Positions 8,636 through 17,583 are shown, numbered from the stretch's first letter. The stretch: 48,747 nucleotides of DNA from Candidatus Lambdaproteobacteria bacterium RIFOXYD2_FULL_50_16 (GCA_001783695.1 MFNE01000036.1:17140-65886); one strand, 5' to 3'. Notes: generated by a model from the letters alone, not told the origin. Numbers and translations are program-made.

Positions 8636-10040
8636 GGACCTTAAAGGCAAATCACTGTTAGTGATTGACCGAGACTCGGGATTTTTGCGTCAAGCAAAAG
8701 GTCTGCTTAGTGATCTTGGGGCGCAGGTACATTTGGCCCATAGCCTTGAAGACGCTTTGAGCCTGTTAAGTGTCACCCCGGTGGAGTTGGTTTTTTTTGA
8801 GGCCCAGCTTCCCTTTTCGGGGGCTGAACTCAAATTGAATTATCAGACATTGAATCGGGCCGCCCGGTTTTTTGCATTGGTCGATAAGTCCGGTAAGGGC
8901 AGTGAAGCGGCCCAAGGGGTGGATGGCTTTTTGGTCAAGCCACTATCGATTGTGGAGGTGTTAAAAAAGACCGCTCCGAACGAGTCCGCCCAACATCTTC
9001 CTGTAAGCCGATTAGATCCTCTGACCGAGCTTTTGCGGCCCTACTTGATCTTTCGCTCCGCTTTAATGCGGCGACGGCTGCAAATGTTACCTCAAATGGC
9101 CGCCAGCGACCATGGGGTGTTGATCACAGGTGAAACGGGGACCGGTAAAGAAATGGCCGCCCACGCCATTCACGACCTAAGCCGCTACAAAAACGGCCCT
9201 TTTATCGCGGTCAATTGCGGGGCGATTCCAGAGACCTTGATCGAAGGGGAACTCTTCGGTCACGAAAAGGGGGCGTTCACGGGCGCTGGGAATCTACACA
9301 AAGGTAAGTTTGAATTAGCCCAAGAAGGCACCCTGTTTTTAGATGAAATTGGGGAGATGCCTTTGCTCTTGCAAGCCCGGTTGCTTAGGGTTTTAGAGGA
9401 GCGAGCAGTGTACCGGATTGGGGGGGAGAAGCCAATCCCGGTGGACCTGCGAGTTTTGGCCGCGACCCGAGTAGATCTAGCTAAAGCGGTGGAAAACGGA
9501 CTGTTTCGAGAGGACCTATATTACCGCCTAAATATCTTGCCACTGCATCTACCCGCCCTACGCGAACGCCCAGAGGATATTGCTTTATTGGCTTGGTATT
9601 TTTTAGAGCGAGCCTTTTTAGAAGCAAAGCGGCAACCGCCCTTTCCGAGTTTGACCGAAGCCTCTATTTCTATCTTGTCCGCTCAAGTTTGGCGGGGAAA
9701 TGTTCGCGAGTTGCGAAATCTGATGACCCGCTTGGCGGTGTTGCTGCCCCCCTCGATTGGCTATATTGAGCCCAAACATCTGCTGGCCTATTTTCCTGAA
9801 GCCTTAAACACCGAGCCAAGGAACGAACGTCCGGCCCTTAATGGGGTGATCGAATTAAGCCCCCAATTGACGGAGGCCCCTAAAGAGGGGATTCTTATCC
9901 CTTGGGGAACCCGCTTGGATGAGGCCGAAGGGCTTATTTTGCAAGCAGTACTTGATCAGGTCGGCGGCAACCGCAGTGAGGCGGCCCGCCTCTTGGGGAT
10001 CAGCCAACGCACTATTAGGCGAAGGCTTAACGAGATTTGA
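8601..10040 (+). CDS. Sigma54-dependent activator with pseudo-receiver domain
   Basis: An NtrC-family enhancer-binding protein of 479 residues. The receiver-like domain (about 15-125) keeps the acidic pair (IDRD) and the Lys (K113), but the phospho-accepting Asp is Glu (E67 in VFFEAQLP). The AAA+ domain has GETGTGKE (177-184), the sigma54-contacting GAFTGA (224-229) and Walker [12 protein letters not shown] (243-253). The C-terminal Fis-type helix-turn-helix is [20 protein letters not shown]. The start overlaps clpB by 35 bases; an alternative ATG at 8628 overlaps by 8 bases, and neither has a strong Shine-Dalgarno. The overlap suggests readthrough from the CIRCE-controlled promoter. In NtrC the D54E change is known to give phosphorylation-independent activity, so this protein may be constitutively active. 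No cognate kinase lies next to it. Confidence 0.92.
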   Translation: MTTNLGLGPMARDLKGKSLLVIDRDSGFLRQAKGLLSDLGAQVHLAHSLEDALSLLSVTPVELVFFEAQLPFSGAELKLNYQTLNRAARFFALVDKSGKGSEAAQGVDGFLVKPLSIVEVLKKTAPNESAQHLPVSRLDPLTELLRPYLIFRSALMRRRLQMLPQMAASDHGVLITGETGTGKEMAAHAIHDLSRYKNGPFIAVNCGAIPETLIEGELFGHEKGAFTGAGNLHKGKFELAQEGTLFLDEIGEMPLLLQARLLRVLEERAVYRIGGEKPIPVDLRVLAATRVDLAKAVENGLFREDLYYRLNILPLHLPALRERPEDIALLAWYFLERAFLEAKRQPPFPSLTEASISILSAQVWRGNVRELRNLMTRLAVLLPPSIGYIEPKHLLAYFPEALNTEPRNERPALNGVIELSPQLTEAPKEGILIPWGTRLDEAEGLILQAVLDQVGGNRSEAARLLGISQRTIRRRLNEI

Positions 10041-10043
10041 GAG

Positions 10044-10979
10044 ATGCATAAGGTTTTTATAGACGGACAGGCAGGCACCACTGGACTGCAAATTGCTCAA
10101 AAGCTTGGAACTCGGCCCGAGATTGAGTTGCTGGTACTGAGTGAGGAGGCGCGTAAGGATCCCCAAACTAAAAAGGCGCTGGCCGCGAAAGCTGACCTAG
10201 TGATCCTCTGTTTGCCAGACGATGCCGCTCAAGAGGCGGTCAAACTCTATGCAGATCTAAATTGCCGAATCTTGGACGCCAGTTCTGCCCACCGGGTCCA
10301 CGAGGATTGGGTTTATGGATTACCGGAACTAGAAGGCCAGCGAGAGCGAATTTTAGGGGCCAAATGGGTGGCCAATCCGGGCTGTTACCCAACCGGCTTT
10401 TTATTGGCCATCGCCCCTTTGGTCCGGGCTGGATTGGTTCCCAAGGATTATCCAGTCACGATCCACGCGGTTTCTGGTTATTCAGGTGGCGGGCGCAAGA
10501 TGATCGAAAAATATGAACAGCCCCTGGATCAAGCCTGGGCCTTCCGGCCTTATTCGCTAAACTTCGGTCACAAACATCTGCCTGAAATGGGGCTTTACTC
10601 GGGTCTCGAATACACCCCTCTGTTTAGCCCAGCGGTGGCCGATTTTAAACAGGGAATGCTGGTGCAGGTGCCTCTAATTACGGATTTACTAGATTTAGGC
10701 GACCAAGAACCGTTGGAAGCGATTTATCAGATTTGGACCCAGGCCTATAGTGGTGAACCCTTTGTGGAGGTTTTAGAGCCTGGCCAAGGGGACGAAGAAG
10801 GGTATTTGTCGGCGACCGATTTAAATGACACCAACGAATGCCAACTGATGGTTTTTGGTGACGCAGAGCAGGTGCAGTTAGTAGCGCGGCTGGACAATCT
10901 GGGAAAGGGAGCTTCAGGAGCAGCGGTGCAAAACCTGAATTTAATGCTGGGGCTAGCCGAGAATACCGGACTTGAATAA
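10044..10979 (+). CDS. argC: N-acetyl-gamma-glutamyl-phosphate reductase, short type
   Basis: Third step of arginine biosynthesis: NADPH-dependent reduction of N-acetylglutamyl phosphate to the semialdehyde. The 311 residues match the short ArgC class (about 310) rather than the 340-residue class. The N-terminal nucleotide-binding sequence is [13 protein letters not shown], with LCLPDDAA following. The catalytic Cys is C114 in [11 protein letters not shown], and the substrate-binding region is [11 protein letters not shown]. It begins 3 bases after the sigma54 activator gene, so the two are probably cotranscribed although their roles look unrelated. No other arg gene is in the window. Confidence 0.95.
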   Translation: MHKVFIDGQAGTTGLQIAQKLGTRPEIELLVLSEEARKDPQTKKALAAKADLVILCLPDDAAQEAVKLYADLNCRILDASSAHRVHEDWVYGLPELEGQRERILGAKWVANPGCYPTGFLLAIAPLVRAGLVPKDYPVTIHAVSGYSGGGRKMIEKYEQPLDQAWAFRPYSLNFGHKHLPEMGLYSGLEYTPLFSPAVADFKQGMLVQVPLITDLLDLGDQEPLEAIYQIWTQAYSGEPFVEVLEPGQGDEEGYLSATDLNDTNECQLMVFGDAEQVQLVARLDNLGKGASGAAVQNLNLMLGLAENTGLE

Positions 10980-11020
10980 GCAAAAAGGCTCGTTAGTTGC
11001 GATAAAAACCGCAACCTAGA

Positions 11021-11308
11021 CTAGTTGTGCTTGGGGTGGTCAGCGACCTGGGTTATAGCAAAGCGAACCACCGACTCCACGTCCTCATCGGTCACCTCTT
11101 TATTGAGAATGATGCTTCCTAGATGCGCATAGGTGGCGGGAATGCGCGATAAGGCCAAAGCGTAAACATCTTCAACACACATCGAACACTGGTCGAAGCT
11201 CGGGTATTCGTTCATCACTTTTTTAATGGATTCGATCACCATCAGTTCGCATATATTTCGGATGCGTTCGAGTGAGCGTCCGTTGATCAAGTAACGGTTT
11301 GTTTTCAA
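11021..11308 (-). CDS. ComFB-family protein (candidate c-di-GMP receptor)
   Basis: A 95-residue protein of the late-competence ComFB family. The signature is CSMCVEDVYALALSRIPATYAH: the CxxC pair followed by D-V-ALAL and the Pro-x-x-Tyr element, with helices on both sides. ComFB proteins in cyanobacteria have been reported to bind c-di-GMP, and B. subtilis comFB lies in the comF locus. Here the gene starts at a TTG, with AGGAG 6 bases upstream, and begins 17 bases after the hybrid kinase stop codon, so it is probably the last gene of that transcript. A nucleotide-sensing role next to the kinase is inference. Confidence 0.8.
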   Translation of the reverse strand: MKTNRYLINGRSLERIRNICELMVIESIKKVMNEYPSFDQCSMCVEDVYALALSRIPATYAHLGSIILNKEVTDEDVESVVRFAITQVADHPKHN

Positions 11309-11325
11309 AACAATCTCCTAAAAAG

Positions 11326-14103
11326 TTATTCGTTGTGAAGTTGGGCTGCGTATAACCCTAAAAGGTCTTGCAGTGCGTAGGGATCAATGGGTTTGGATAC
11401 GTAATCATCCATCCCGGCATCGAGGTATTTTTCTCGATCGCCTCGCATAGCATTGGCGGTCATGGCCACAATAAAGGGGCGCTGCCTGGGCTCAAGATTT
11501 CGCATTAGGTGTTGAGTAACTTCCATCCCATCCATCTCGGGCATCTGGATATCCAGCAGTATCATGTCGTATCTTTCTTGGGAAATCTTCTCGATAGCTT
11601 CTTTCCCATCCTCTGCCAGGGCCGCCGAATATCCCATTTTTTCTAGGAGTTTTAGGATTAAGGTCTGGTTGAGTTCGTTGTCTTCTGCGACTAAGATTCG
11701 CATGGGTAAACGCGAACCTAAAGTTTTATCAAGGGTTTGAATCACGGCTTTAGCTCCCGATGCGACACCTAGAGATTGTTGCATAACTTCAAACAACGGA
11801 CCTAAGCGAATTGGTTTGGAAATTAAGATCCCACTTGGACAAATTCGGTCGTAAAATTCGTAATTTAAAAACCCCATTTTCACCATCGAGAGTTCTAACT
11901 CTTTCACTTTTGCGCAAAGAGCGGAGGTCTCTTTTAGACAGGTACTGTTAGTTCTCGGTAGATTAAATAGAATTAAAGCGTTTCGGTCTTTTGGTCCTAA
12001 CTGATTAATATCAGACGTAGTTAATTGAAATTTTGTCACCAAAAAACCAGATTCTTCTAAGACCTGAGCCCAATGAATCTGGTGAACCAGATCATAGTCG
12101 AAATAAAGGACTCGCTTGCCAGCCATATGGGGCGAAGGTCGGCGAATGATACTTGCCAGTTCCGCTTGGCCGACCTCGCAAGGCAAATTAAAATAAAAGG
12201 TGGCACCTTTGGCGGTGTCTGAATTGACGCCGAGGTTGCCCCCCATCAGTTCAATGAGTTGCTGGCTAATAGCCAGCCCAAGTCCAGTCCCAGGGTACTT
12301 GCGCGTATTTGAGGCGTCTAGCTGGGTAAAGGCTTTAAAGAGCCTCGCTTGATCTGCTAGTGCGATACCAATCCCTTTGTCTTCAACTGAAAATTCCAAA
12401 TTAATCTTAGAATCAGTTGCCGGATTTGGAGCTGCGATTCGCACCAAAACATCTCCCCCATCGGAGAATTTAATAGCATTGTCCAAGAGGTTATTTAAGA
12501 TCTGCCTTAACCGGATTGGGTCCCCAATCACTACCAGGGGAACCTTTTTGTCGATTCGGTAGATTAGCTCTAACCCTTTTTCAGCTGCCTTGGTTTGGGA
12601 CAGGGTAAAGGCTTCCTCAATCAACAAATGGAGATCAACGGGCAACTTTTCAAGCTTGATCTTGGCGGATTCGAGCTTAGTAAAGTCTAAAATATCATTG
12701 ATAACCGCTAGTAAGGACTCGCCGCACTGATTGATAATATGGACAAATTCGGTTTGCTCTTCATTTAACGGGGCTTGTTCTAAGAGACTGGCCATCCCTA
12801 AAATACCGTTAAGAGGGGTCCTGATCTCGTGGCTCATTACCGCTAAAAACCGACTCTTGGCTTCGACCGCTGCTTCTGCGGCTTGTTTAGCCTGGGCGAG
12901 TTCACGGATTAACTTTTCGCGTTCCGTAACATCGACCAACACACAAGCATATTGACCAGGTTTGGGGCAAAGTCCGTAATATTCAATTTGCCGGTCAAGG
13001 CTTGGGTAATATACCTGAAAGCGGGCTGGTTTGCCAGTTAAAACCACCTCTAACATCTGTTTAAAGTTGGTACCTTCGACCGAAGCAAATTGGCTTAGAA
13101 GTTGACCTACCCGGCTTTCAGTGACGCCAAATATTTTATCATGCGCCCGATTCGTCTCAACAAATCGGAAGTCGATAGGTTGATTGTTGGCTCCTAAAAT
13201 CACGTCAAACAGGATATACCCGTTGAGCATGGTTTCAAAAAGCATCCGATATTTGCTTTCTCGATTCGTAATTTCGATTTTGGCCCGTTGGGCTTGGGTC
13301 ACATCACGAAGTACTAACGCTACCTCTCCACTGGTTCCAATTGGATAAAAGATCCGATCATACCACCTACCATTCCAATCTACGATACCACTTTGGGATT
13401 CGCCGGTTTCTTGTGCTTTTTTAAAACGCTCTTTTGCGGCCTCAACCTGGGTGGGTTCAATTTTGTCCCATAACTGACTACCTTGCAGTTCATGACCAAA
13501 AAGCTGGACAGCCATCCGGTTGGCTTCTATAACCGTCCCGGCCTTATCCATTAAAAGATTAATACTCGAAGGCGCATCAAGGAGGGCTCGGGTGCGTGAT
13601 TCTTGAAGCTGTAAACGTTCGTTGGTCTCAACCATCTGACCGGCATCTTTGGCCACAAACAGGATATGAGGCTCGCCAAACATTTCAATGACCTTTGCCG
13701 AGGTCAAGCCATAAGCGTAGGTCCCGTTTTTAATTTTGTAACGCAAAATTTCACCATCTATAGAACCTTTTACCTTCAATTGGCGGTAAACACGGTCCCT
13801 AATGCTATCATCGGCCCACAGACCTAATTCGTTGGAGGTTTTACCGATAGCCTCTAGGGCGCTCCACCCAGTTAGCTTGCAGAAACCTTCGTTGACTTCA
13901 ATGATTTTTTGATCGGAAATGCGGACAATAGAGACCGAAACTGGAGATAACTCAAAAGCTACTTGAAATTTATCCCTCGCTAAGCGTAACTCGGTCAATT
14001 CTGCTTGGGAGGCCTCATGACGGGCTTTCAAATCAGCCAGCGTTTGTTTGAGCTGGTCTAATTCGCTTTGGTCTCTTTGGGCTAGGTCGGCGTGGGACGA
14101 CAT
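11326..14103 (-). CDS. PAS-containing hybrid histidine kinase
   Basis: A 925-residue soluble kinase with no membrane helix. In order: an N-terminal coiled coil (about 5-45), three PAS-like domains (about 46-165, 170-275, 285-400), a HisKA domain with phospho-acceptor H425 in MSHEIRTPLNG, a HATPase domain with NLLDNAIKF and GTGLGLAI, a degenerate receiver-like segment starting LYFDYDLV that has no clear phospho-Asp, and a complete C-terminal receiver (ILVAEDNELNQ, D851 in LLDIQMPEMDG). The first PAS domain is followed by a second sensing module with NGRWYDRIFYP. Cytoplasmic sensing is likely; the ligand is unknown. Upstream lies a TerB-like gene and downstream a comFB gene, all on one strand. 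The output may be the ComFB protein or an unlinked regulator. Confidence 0.93.
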   Translation of the reverse strand: MSSHADLAQRDQSELDQLKQTLADLKARHEASQAELTELRLARDKFQVAFELSPVSVSIVRISDQKIIEVNEGFCKLTGWSALEAIGKTSNELGLWADDSIRDRVYRQLKVKGSIDGEILRYKIKNGTYAYGLTSAKVIEMFGEPHILFVAKDAGQMVETNERLQLQESRTRALLDAPSSINLLMDKAGTVIEANRMAVQLFGHELQGSQLWDKIEPTQVEAAKERFKKAQETGESQSGIVDWNGRWYDRIFYPIGTSGEVALVLRDVTQAQRAKIEITNRESKYRMLFETMLNGYILFDVILGANNQPIDFRFVETNRAHDKIFGVTESRVGQLLSQFASVEGTNFKQMLEVVLTGKPARFQVYYPSLDRQIEYYGLCPKPGQYACVLVDVTEREKLIRELAQAKQAAEAAVEAKSRFLAVMSHEIRTPLNGILGMASLLEQAPLNEEQTEFVHIINQCGESLLAVINDILDFTKLESAKIKLEKLPVDLHLLIEEAFTLSQTKAAEKGLELIYRIDKKVPLVVIGDPIRLRQILNNLLDNAIKFSDGGDVLVRIAAPNPATDSKINLEFSVEDKGIGIALADQARLFKAFTQLDASNTRKYPGTGLGLAISQQLIELMGGNLGVNSDTAKGATFYFNLPCEVGQAELASIIRRPSPHMAGKRVLYFDYDLVHQIHWAQVLEESGFLVTKFQLTTSDINQLGPKDRNALILFNLPRTNSTCLKETSALCAKVKELELSMVKMGFLNYEFYDRICPSGILISKPIRLGPLFEVMQQSLGVASGAKAVIQTLDKTLGSRLPMRILVAEDNELNQTLILKLLEKMGYSAALAEDGKEAIEKISQERYDMILLDIQMPEMDGMEVTQHLMRNLEPRQRPFIVAMTANAMRGDREKYLDAGMDDYVSKPIDPYALQDLLGLYAAQLHNE

Positions 14104-14114
14104 CGGCTCTGTGC

Positions 14115-14150
14115 TCTAGCAGTTGAAGCGCTCACGAGGCGCATGCTAGA
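14115..14150 (-). repeat. Hairpin in the leader of the hybrid kinase gene
   Basis: Arms TCTAGCA (14115-14121) and TGCTAGA (14144-14150) enclose a smaller GCGC/GCGC pair with CTC and GAG next to it. The structure ends about 11 bases before the kinase ATG and could mask the weak ribosome-binding region. It is not followed by a T-run in either direction, so it does not look like a classical terminator. Confidence 0.4.
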
Positions 14151-14219
14151 AAGCTACCCGATTGACAGCGGCAAATCTACAAAAAACGACTTTTGTTACC
14201 CAATTTAATGGGGGTATAG

Positions 14220-14594
14220 TTAAAGCGTTTTTTTAAGCTTTTCTAATAGCTCAAGTTCTTCGTCCTCAAATACGCCATCCGCTCCCATCACCGCTCCCAT
14301 TAAATCAACCAAAACTTGGCGAAACTCGATGCTAATAGTGGGTAAAAAATCAGCGAAAAACAACTCTTCTTTAGAAAGCTCCCCTTCTTTGGTTTCAGAT
14401 GCCTCGAAAAATGCGACTACTTCTTCGTCGATTTCGCGGAACATACCGCGCACTGTGCCCCAACCGGGCTGCCAGTGTTCTTCGGCAAATTTTTCGATTA
14501 CTTTGAGTTCTGAATCGTCCATGTACCCATCGGCAGCAGCCATAATAAATGAGGCCAGAACAATCTTGTGAAGGGAATCTTTATCGAATGTCAT
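14220..14594 (-). CDS. TerB-like tellurite-resistance-family protein
   Basis: A 124-residue all-helical acidic protein. Two copies of the TerB-type acidic turn are visible: AAADGYMDDSE near residue 19 and MGADGVFEDEE near residue 105, each followed by a Leu-rich helix. TerB/DUF533-like domains bind metal ions and occur in stress and membrane-associated systems, mostly without known enzymatic activity. No other ter gene (terC, terD, terZ) is present, so tellurite resistance should not be assumed. It lies 116 bases upstream of the hybrid kinase gene on the same strand; the intervening hairpin suggests separate control or processing. Confidence 0.72.
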   Translation of the reverse strand: MTFDKDSLHKIVLASFIMAAADGYMDDSELKVIEKFAEEHWQPGWGTVRGMFREIDEEVVAFFEASETKEGELSKEELFFADFLPTISIEFRQVLVDLMGAVMGADGVFEDEELELLEKLKKTL

Positions 14595-14731
14595 AACAAA
14601 GCTTTTTAAAGGGGAAACTTTTTTAAGTAATCAATAAACCAAAGTGATCAAGATTGAAAGTAGAAAAAAGCTAAACGCGGTTAAACCGTTGGGAGGAGCA
14701 AAGGAGACTTTTCTAATAATTGACTTGCCCC

Positions 14732-14759
14732 TTGCCGAGTTTGTCTGTTTAATTATAAT
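14732..14759 (+). promoter_or_regulatory. Promoter of the anchored protein gene at 14794
   Basis: -35 TTGCCG (14732-14737), 16-base spacer and a perfect -10 TATAAT (14754-14759). The predicted transcript start near 14766 lies after the earlier in-frame GTG at 14644, which supports the ATG at 14794 as the real start. Confidence 0.6.
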
Positions 14760-14793
14760 TCAAGCAACCGAAGCTTTTAGGTATAAAAAGAAT

Positions 14794-15663
14794 ATGAAAA
14801 ACAGACTGTGGTGGGTGGCACTTCTGCCGCTTTTAATTTTAGCCTATTACTTGGTAGGGCATAAAAACCAAACTGCCGAAAATATACCCGTCACCGAGGG
14901 GAAAAAAGGCCAATTGCCTGAACAGGTAGGAACCCTGGGCCTTAAGAAAACCCAACACTTTGACCGTTCTAATCTTTGGCAATGGGTTGAGTCTCAATCT
15001 GACTACTACATCTCCATGGGGTTTAAACATTTGGTGGTCGCCGAATATGTTTCCCAGATGGAACCAGATGTTAGTTTGGTGACCTTAGAGATATTTACTT
15101 TTGATAAGGCACTCAATGCGTTCGGGGTACTTTCAGATGAAGGGGAAGGCGGTGAGGCCATTGAGCTTGGGCAGGTAGGGTGGAAAAAGGGGGATTTGAT
15201 CTTGTTTTATCAAGGAGGCCGCTATTACCGTCTGTCTGTAGGGGGTGAACTTTCCACGGCTATAAAAATGGGCAAGCTTCTCTTAGAATTGGACCCCGCA
15301 CCCCCGCTTGAGGAATTTGAAGGATTTGTCGGTACAGAAGGGTTAAAAGCGAGCTGGTATCAAAAAAATGGCTTTAAAGGTCTCGATTGGGTAGGGCCCG
15401 TGGTTTTCCGGGAATACGAAAATGGGGAGTTTGTCTTTCAAATCGCCCGGTTTTTAGACCCCGGACCGGCCGCTTTGAAGCTTTACTTGGAACACCTAAC
15501 TCTTGTAAAAAAAACCACAACAGGGGGCGGTTTTTCCTATAAGGGGCATGATCTGAACAATAGTCCAATAGAACTGATTTTGACCAAAAAGGGTTTGTAT
15601 GGGGTGTACGGCGATGCCCCGCCCGATTTAATCCAAAACCTTCTTAATAAAAATGGAATCTAG
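14794..15663 (+). CDS. Membrane-anchored periplasmic protein (DUF6599-like)
   Basis: 289 residues from the ATG at 14794, chosen because a TATAAT promoter lies just upstream. An uncleaved or cleavable hydrophobic segment (residues 5-20, WWVALLPLLILAYYLVG) is followed by a soluble domain. Sequences such as FDRSNLWQWVESQSDYYISMGF and LVVAEYV, and the repeated beta-rich stretches, resemble the DUF6599 family, whose role is unknown. The family assignment is from memory and tentative. The last 11 bases overlap the downstream VOC gene, suggesting cotranscription. Confidence 0.7.
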   Translation: MKNRLWWVALLPLLILAYYLVGHKNQTAENIPVTEGKKGQLPEQVGTLGLKKTQHFDRSNLWQWVESQSDYYISMGFKHLVVAEYVSQMEPDVSLVTLEIFTFDKALNAFGVLSDEGEGGEAIELGQVGWKKGDLILFYQGGRYYRLSVGGELSTAIKMGKLLLELDPAPPLEEFEGFVGTEGLKASWYQKNGFKGLDWVGPVVFREYENGEFVFQIARFLDPGPAALKLYLEHLTLVKKTTTGGGFSYKGHDLNNSPIELILTKKGLYGVYGDAPPDLIQNLLNKNGI

Positions 15664-16072
15664 GCTACACTTAATCACCCTAGGGGTTAAAAACCTGGAG
15701 AGAGCTGGTTCCTTTTATGAGGCGCTCGGTTGGCAACGCTCCTCGGCAAGTACGCCAGAGATCATCTTTTTCAAAGGGGTCCCAGCGTTAGCCTTGTTTG
15801 GCCGGGACGACCTAGCCCAAGACGCAGGGGTTAGCCCAGTCGGTCAGGGATTTGCCGGGGTGGCCTTCGGATGGAACCAGCCTTCGACCGAAGCGGTCGA
15901 TCACTTTATGGACCTCGCCTTGGCCCAGGGAGCCCAAGAGATCAAACCTGCCCAAGCGACCCTTTGGGGAGGATATGCAGGCTACTTCGCCGACCTAGAC
16001 GGCCATCTCTGGGAGCTAGTGTATAATCCCTTTTTCCCCTTCGATCTTCTAGGACACCTCGACTTACCTTAA
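15653..16072 (+). CDS. VOC/glyoxalase superfamily protein
   Basis: A 139-residue protein with the paired beta-alpha-beta-beta-beta fold of the vicinal oxygen chelate family: LHLITLGVKNLERAGSFYEALGW at the start, and WGGYAGYFADLDGHLWELVYNP near the end, where the final Glu (in LWELVYNP) is the usual metal ligand. Members include glyoxalase I, dioxygenases and antibiotic-resistance proteins; most short stand-alone members have no assigned substrate. The start overlaps the upstream anchored protein gene by 11 bases. The N-terminal metal position reads LHLITLG with a His, consistent with metal binding. Confidence 0.9.
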   Translation: MESRLHLITLGVKNLERAGSFYEALGWQRSSASTPEIIFFKGVPALALFGRDDLAQDAGVSPVGQGFAGVAFGWNQPSTEAVDHFMDLALAQGAQEIKPAQATLWGGYAGYFADLDGHLWELVYNPFFPFDLLGHLDLP

Positions 16073-16137
16073 GGTTAGTGCAGGCCCCCTTCCACTGGAA
16101 AAAAAGAATAGCCCCCCCTTTTAAAGCCCGCCAGATG

Positions 16138-16146
16138 TGTTATAGT
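16138..16146 (+). promoter_or_regulatory. Extended -10 promoter candidate for the FN3 lipoprotein
   Basis: TG-T-TATAGT (16138-16146) forms an extended -10 element. No convincing -35 lies 17 bases upstream, which is usual for extended -10 promoters. It would leave a leader of roughly 95 bases before the ATG at 16248. Confidence 0.4.
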
Positions 16147-16247
16147 GTGGGCGAGACCTGTTAGAGTAGTCAAAAAAAAAGGGCCCTCTATTTGCAGTGG
16201 AATAATTTGGGGGGGCGAAAGAAACCGTTACTAGCCAGGGTAGAAAA

Positions 16248-17531
16248 ATGAACAGATACAAGTTAGGGATTGGGCTCCTAATCCTACTGGTGCTTTTATT
16301 CGGCTGTAAAAAAATTGAAAATACCGATGATACAGCCGACGCCACAACTACGACCACGACCGACCAAACCGCCCCGACAGTTTCCAGCGGGACTTTGAGT
16401 ATTTCCAGCGTGAGCAGCAGTGGCTTGACCCTAAGTTGGAGCAAAGCGACCGATGACCAAAGTGCCCAAACGGCGCTTAAATATCAGGGCTGGTATTCTA
16501 CCTCAAATAATCTTGATTCAACCAGTACTGCCGCCAGCAATGGCACCAGTATCGCCGACGCCACCGCAGACATCTCCAGTTTGACCGTCACCGGGCTTAC
16601 TGCCTCCACCACCTACTATTTTAATGTAGTGGTTGCCGACGAAGCGGGCAATAAGACCGCCTATACTGCTGCCAGTCAAGCCACTAGTGCCGCCACCAGC
16701 ACCTCCGATACCACTAGCCCAGTTGCAGGCGGTTCGGGGGTAATTACCGCATCGACTCAGACTTACACGAGTTTGCTTTTATCTTACTCGGCGGCTAGTG
16801 ACGAGACCACGGCGGCGGCAAATCTGACCTACAAGGTTTATTATTCGACGAGTAATAACATCGACTCAGTCGCAAATCTTACGGCCAATGGCACTGCGGC
16901 GACGACGGCTAGCACAGCTACTACTTCGGCGAGTGTATATAATCTTTCACCAGGAGTGACCTATTATTTCAACCTATTGGTAAGTGATGCCGCAGGGAAT
17001 AAAACGGTTTATACCCCCGTCAGCACGACCACGACCAATGCCATCATCCTGTTTGAGGTCAACCCCGTTGACTCGGGCAGTCTAGGTGGACGTAGCGGAG
17101 CCGACACCCTTTGTAGCACCTCTAAAACCAATAACTACTCCAATTTGACCTGCGCCAATATCCGGGCGTTTATCTCGGTCAGTGGTACAGATGAGATCCA
17201 GGATATGCCCACCAATTATAGTGTCTCTACCAGCTTGCCCATTATTGGCCCCACTGGCCTTCCCTTTGGCACCAACTGGGCCGATTTGTTGGATGGCTCG
17301 GTCAGTTATTCGTTAAGTGATGCGGGGATTAACACCAACAGTGCAGGTTGGTTTTCAGGAAGTGATGCTGCCGGGGCACTGCATGCCAACAATTGTTCTG
17401 GTTGGACGAGTTCTAGCGGTTCAGCGGAAGGGGGCTTTAAAAACCTGACTACTAGCCTGTGGATCACCAGTTACGTTTTCACTTGCGCGAACTTTTCAGC
17501 CTACAGCATCCTTTGCCTCTGTTACCAGTAG
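16248..17531 (+). CDS. Surface lipoprotein with two fibronectin-III-like repeats
   Basis: A 427-residue lipoprotein. The signal is MNRYK, a hydrophobic core and LLFGC, leaving an acylated Cys20. A Thr/Asp-rich linker precedes two tandem domains (about 45-150 and 155-265). Each starts near an APTV or SPVA element, contains YSTSNN (LD or ID), and ends with TYYFN followed by D(E/A)AGNKT and YT, a typical FN3-type strand pattern. The last 160 residues begin ILFEVNPVDSGSLGGRSGADTLC and carry paired Cys residues up to the terminal LCLCYQ. This end resembles the DUF1554-type domains seen in Leptospira and other surface proteins. The upstream AGGG supports the start. Exposure on the outer membrane, adhesion or a structural role are inferences. 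Confidence 0.85.
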   Translation: MNRYKLGIGLLILLVLLFGCKKIENTDDTADATTTTTTDQTAPTVSSGTLSISSVSSSGLTLSWSKATDDQSAQTALKYQGWYSTSNNLDSTSTAASNGTSIADATADISSLTVTGLTASTTYYFNVVVADEAGNKTAYTAASQATSAATSTSDTTSPVAGGSGVITASTQTYTSLLLSYSAASDETTAAANLTYKVYYSTSNNIDSVANLTANGTAATTASTATTSASVYNLSPGVTYYFNLLVSDAAGNKTVYTPVSTTTTNAIILFEVNPVDSGSLGGRSGADTLCSTSKTNNYSNLTCANIRAFISVSGTDEIQDMPTNYSVSTSLPIIGPTGLPFGTNWADLLDGSVSYSLSDAGINTNSAGWFSGSDAAGALHANNCSGWTSSSGSAEGGFKNLTTSLWITSYVFTCANFSAYSILCLCYQ

Positions 17532-17583
17532 AGCTTAAAGAACCTCCCCCTTGATCCTCCCCAGGGGGGAGGCGCCTTAAGCT
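17532..17583. terminator. Two-step hairpin immediately after the FN3 lipoprotein gene
   Basis: Starts at the base after the stop codon. Outer arms AGCTTAA (17532-17538) and TTAAGCT (17577-17583) enclose inner arms CCTCCCCC (17543-17550) and GGGGGAGG (17565-17572). No T-run follows on either strand. Position suggests transcript ending or 3' protection. Confidence 0.5.

Noticed and set aside
10998-11016. GTTGCG/CGCAAC hairpin after argC
   Set aside because: Only six base pairs and no T-run; may help end transcription but is too weak to annotate.
14644-14793. Longer N-terminus of the anchored protein from a GTG
   Set aside because: The TATAAT promoter lies within this stretch, so the extension is probably not transcribed.
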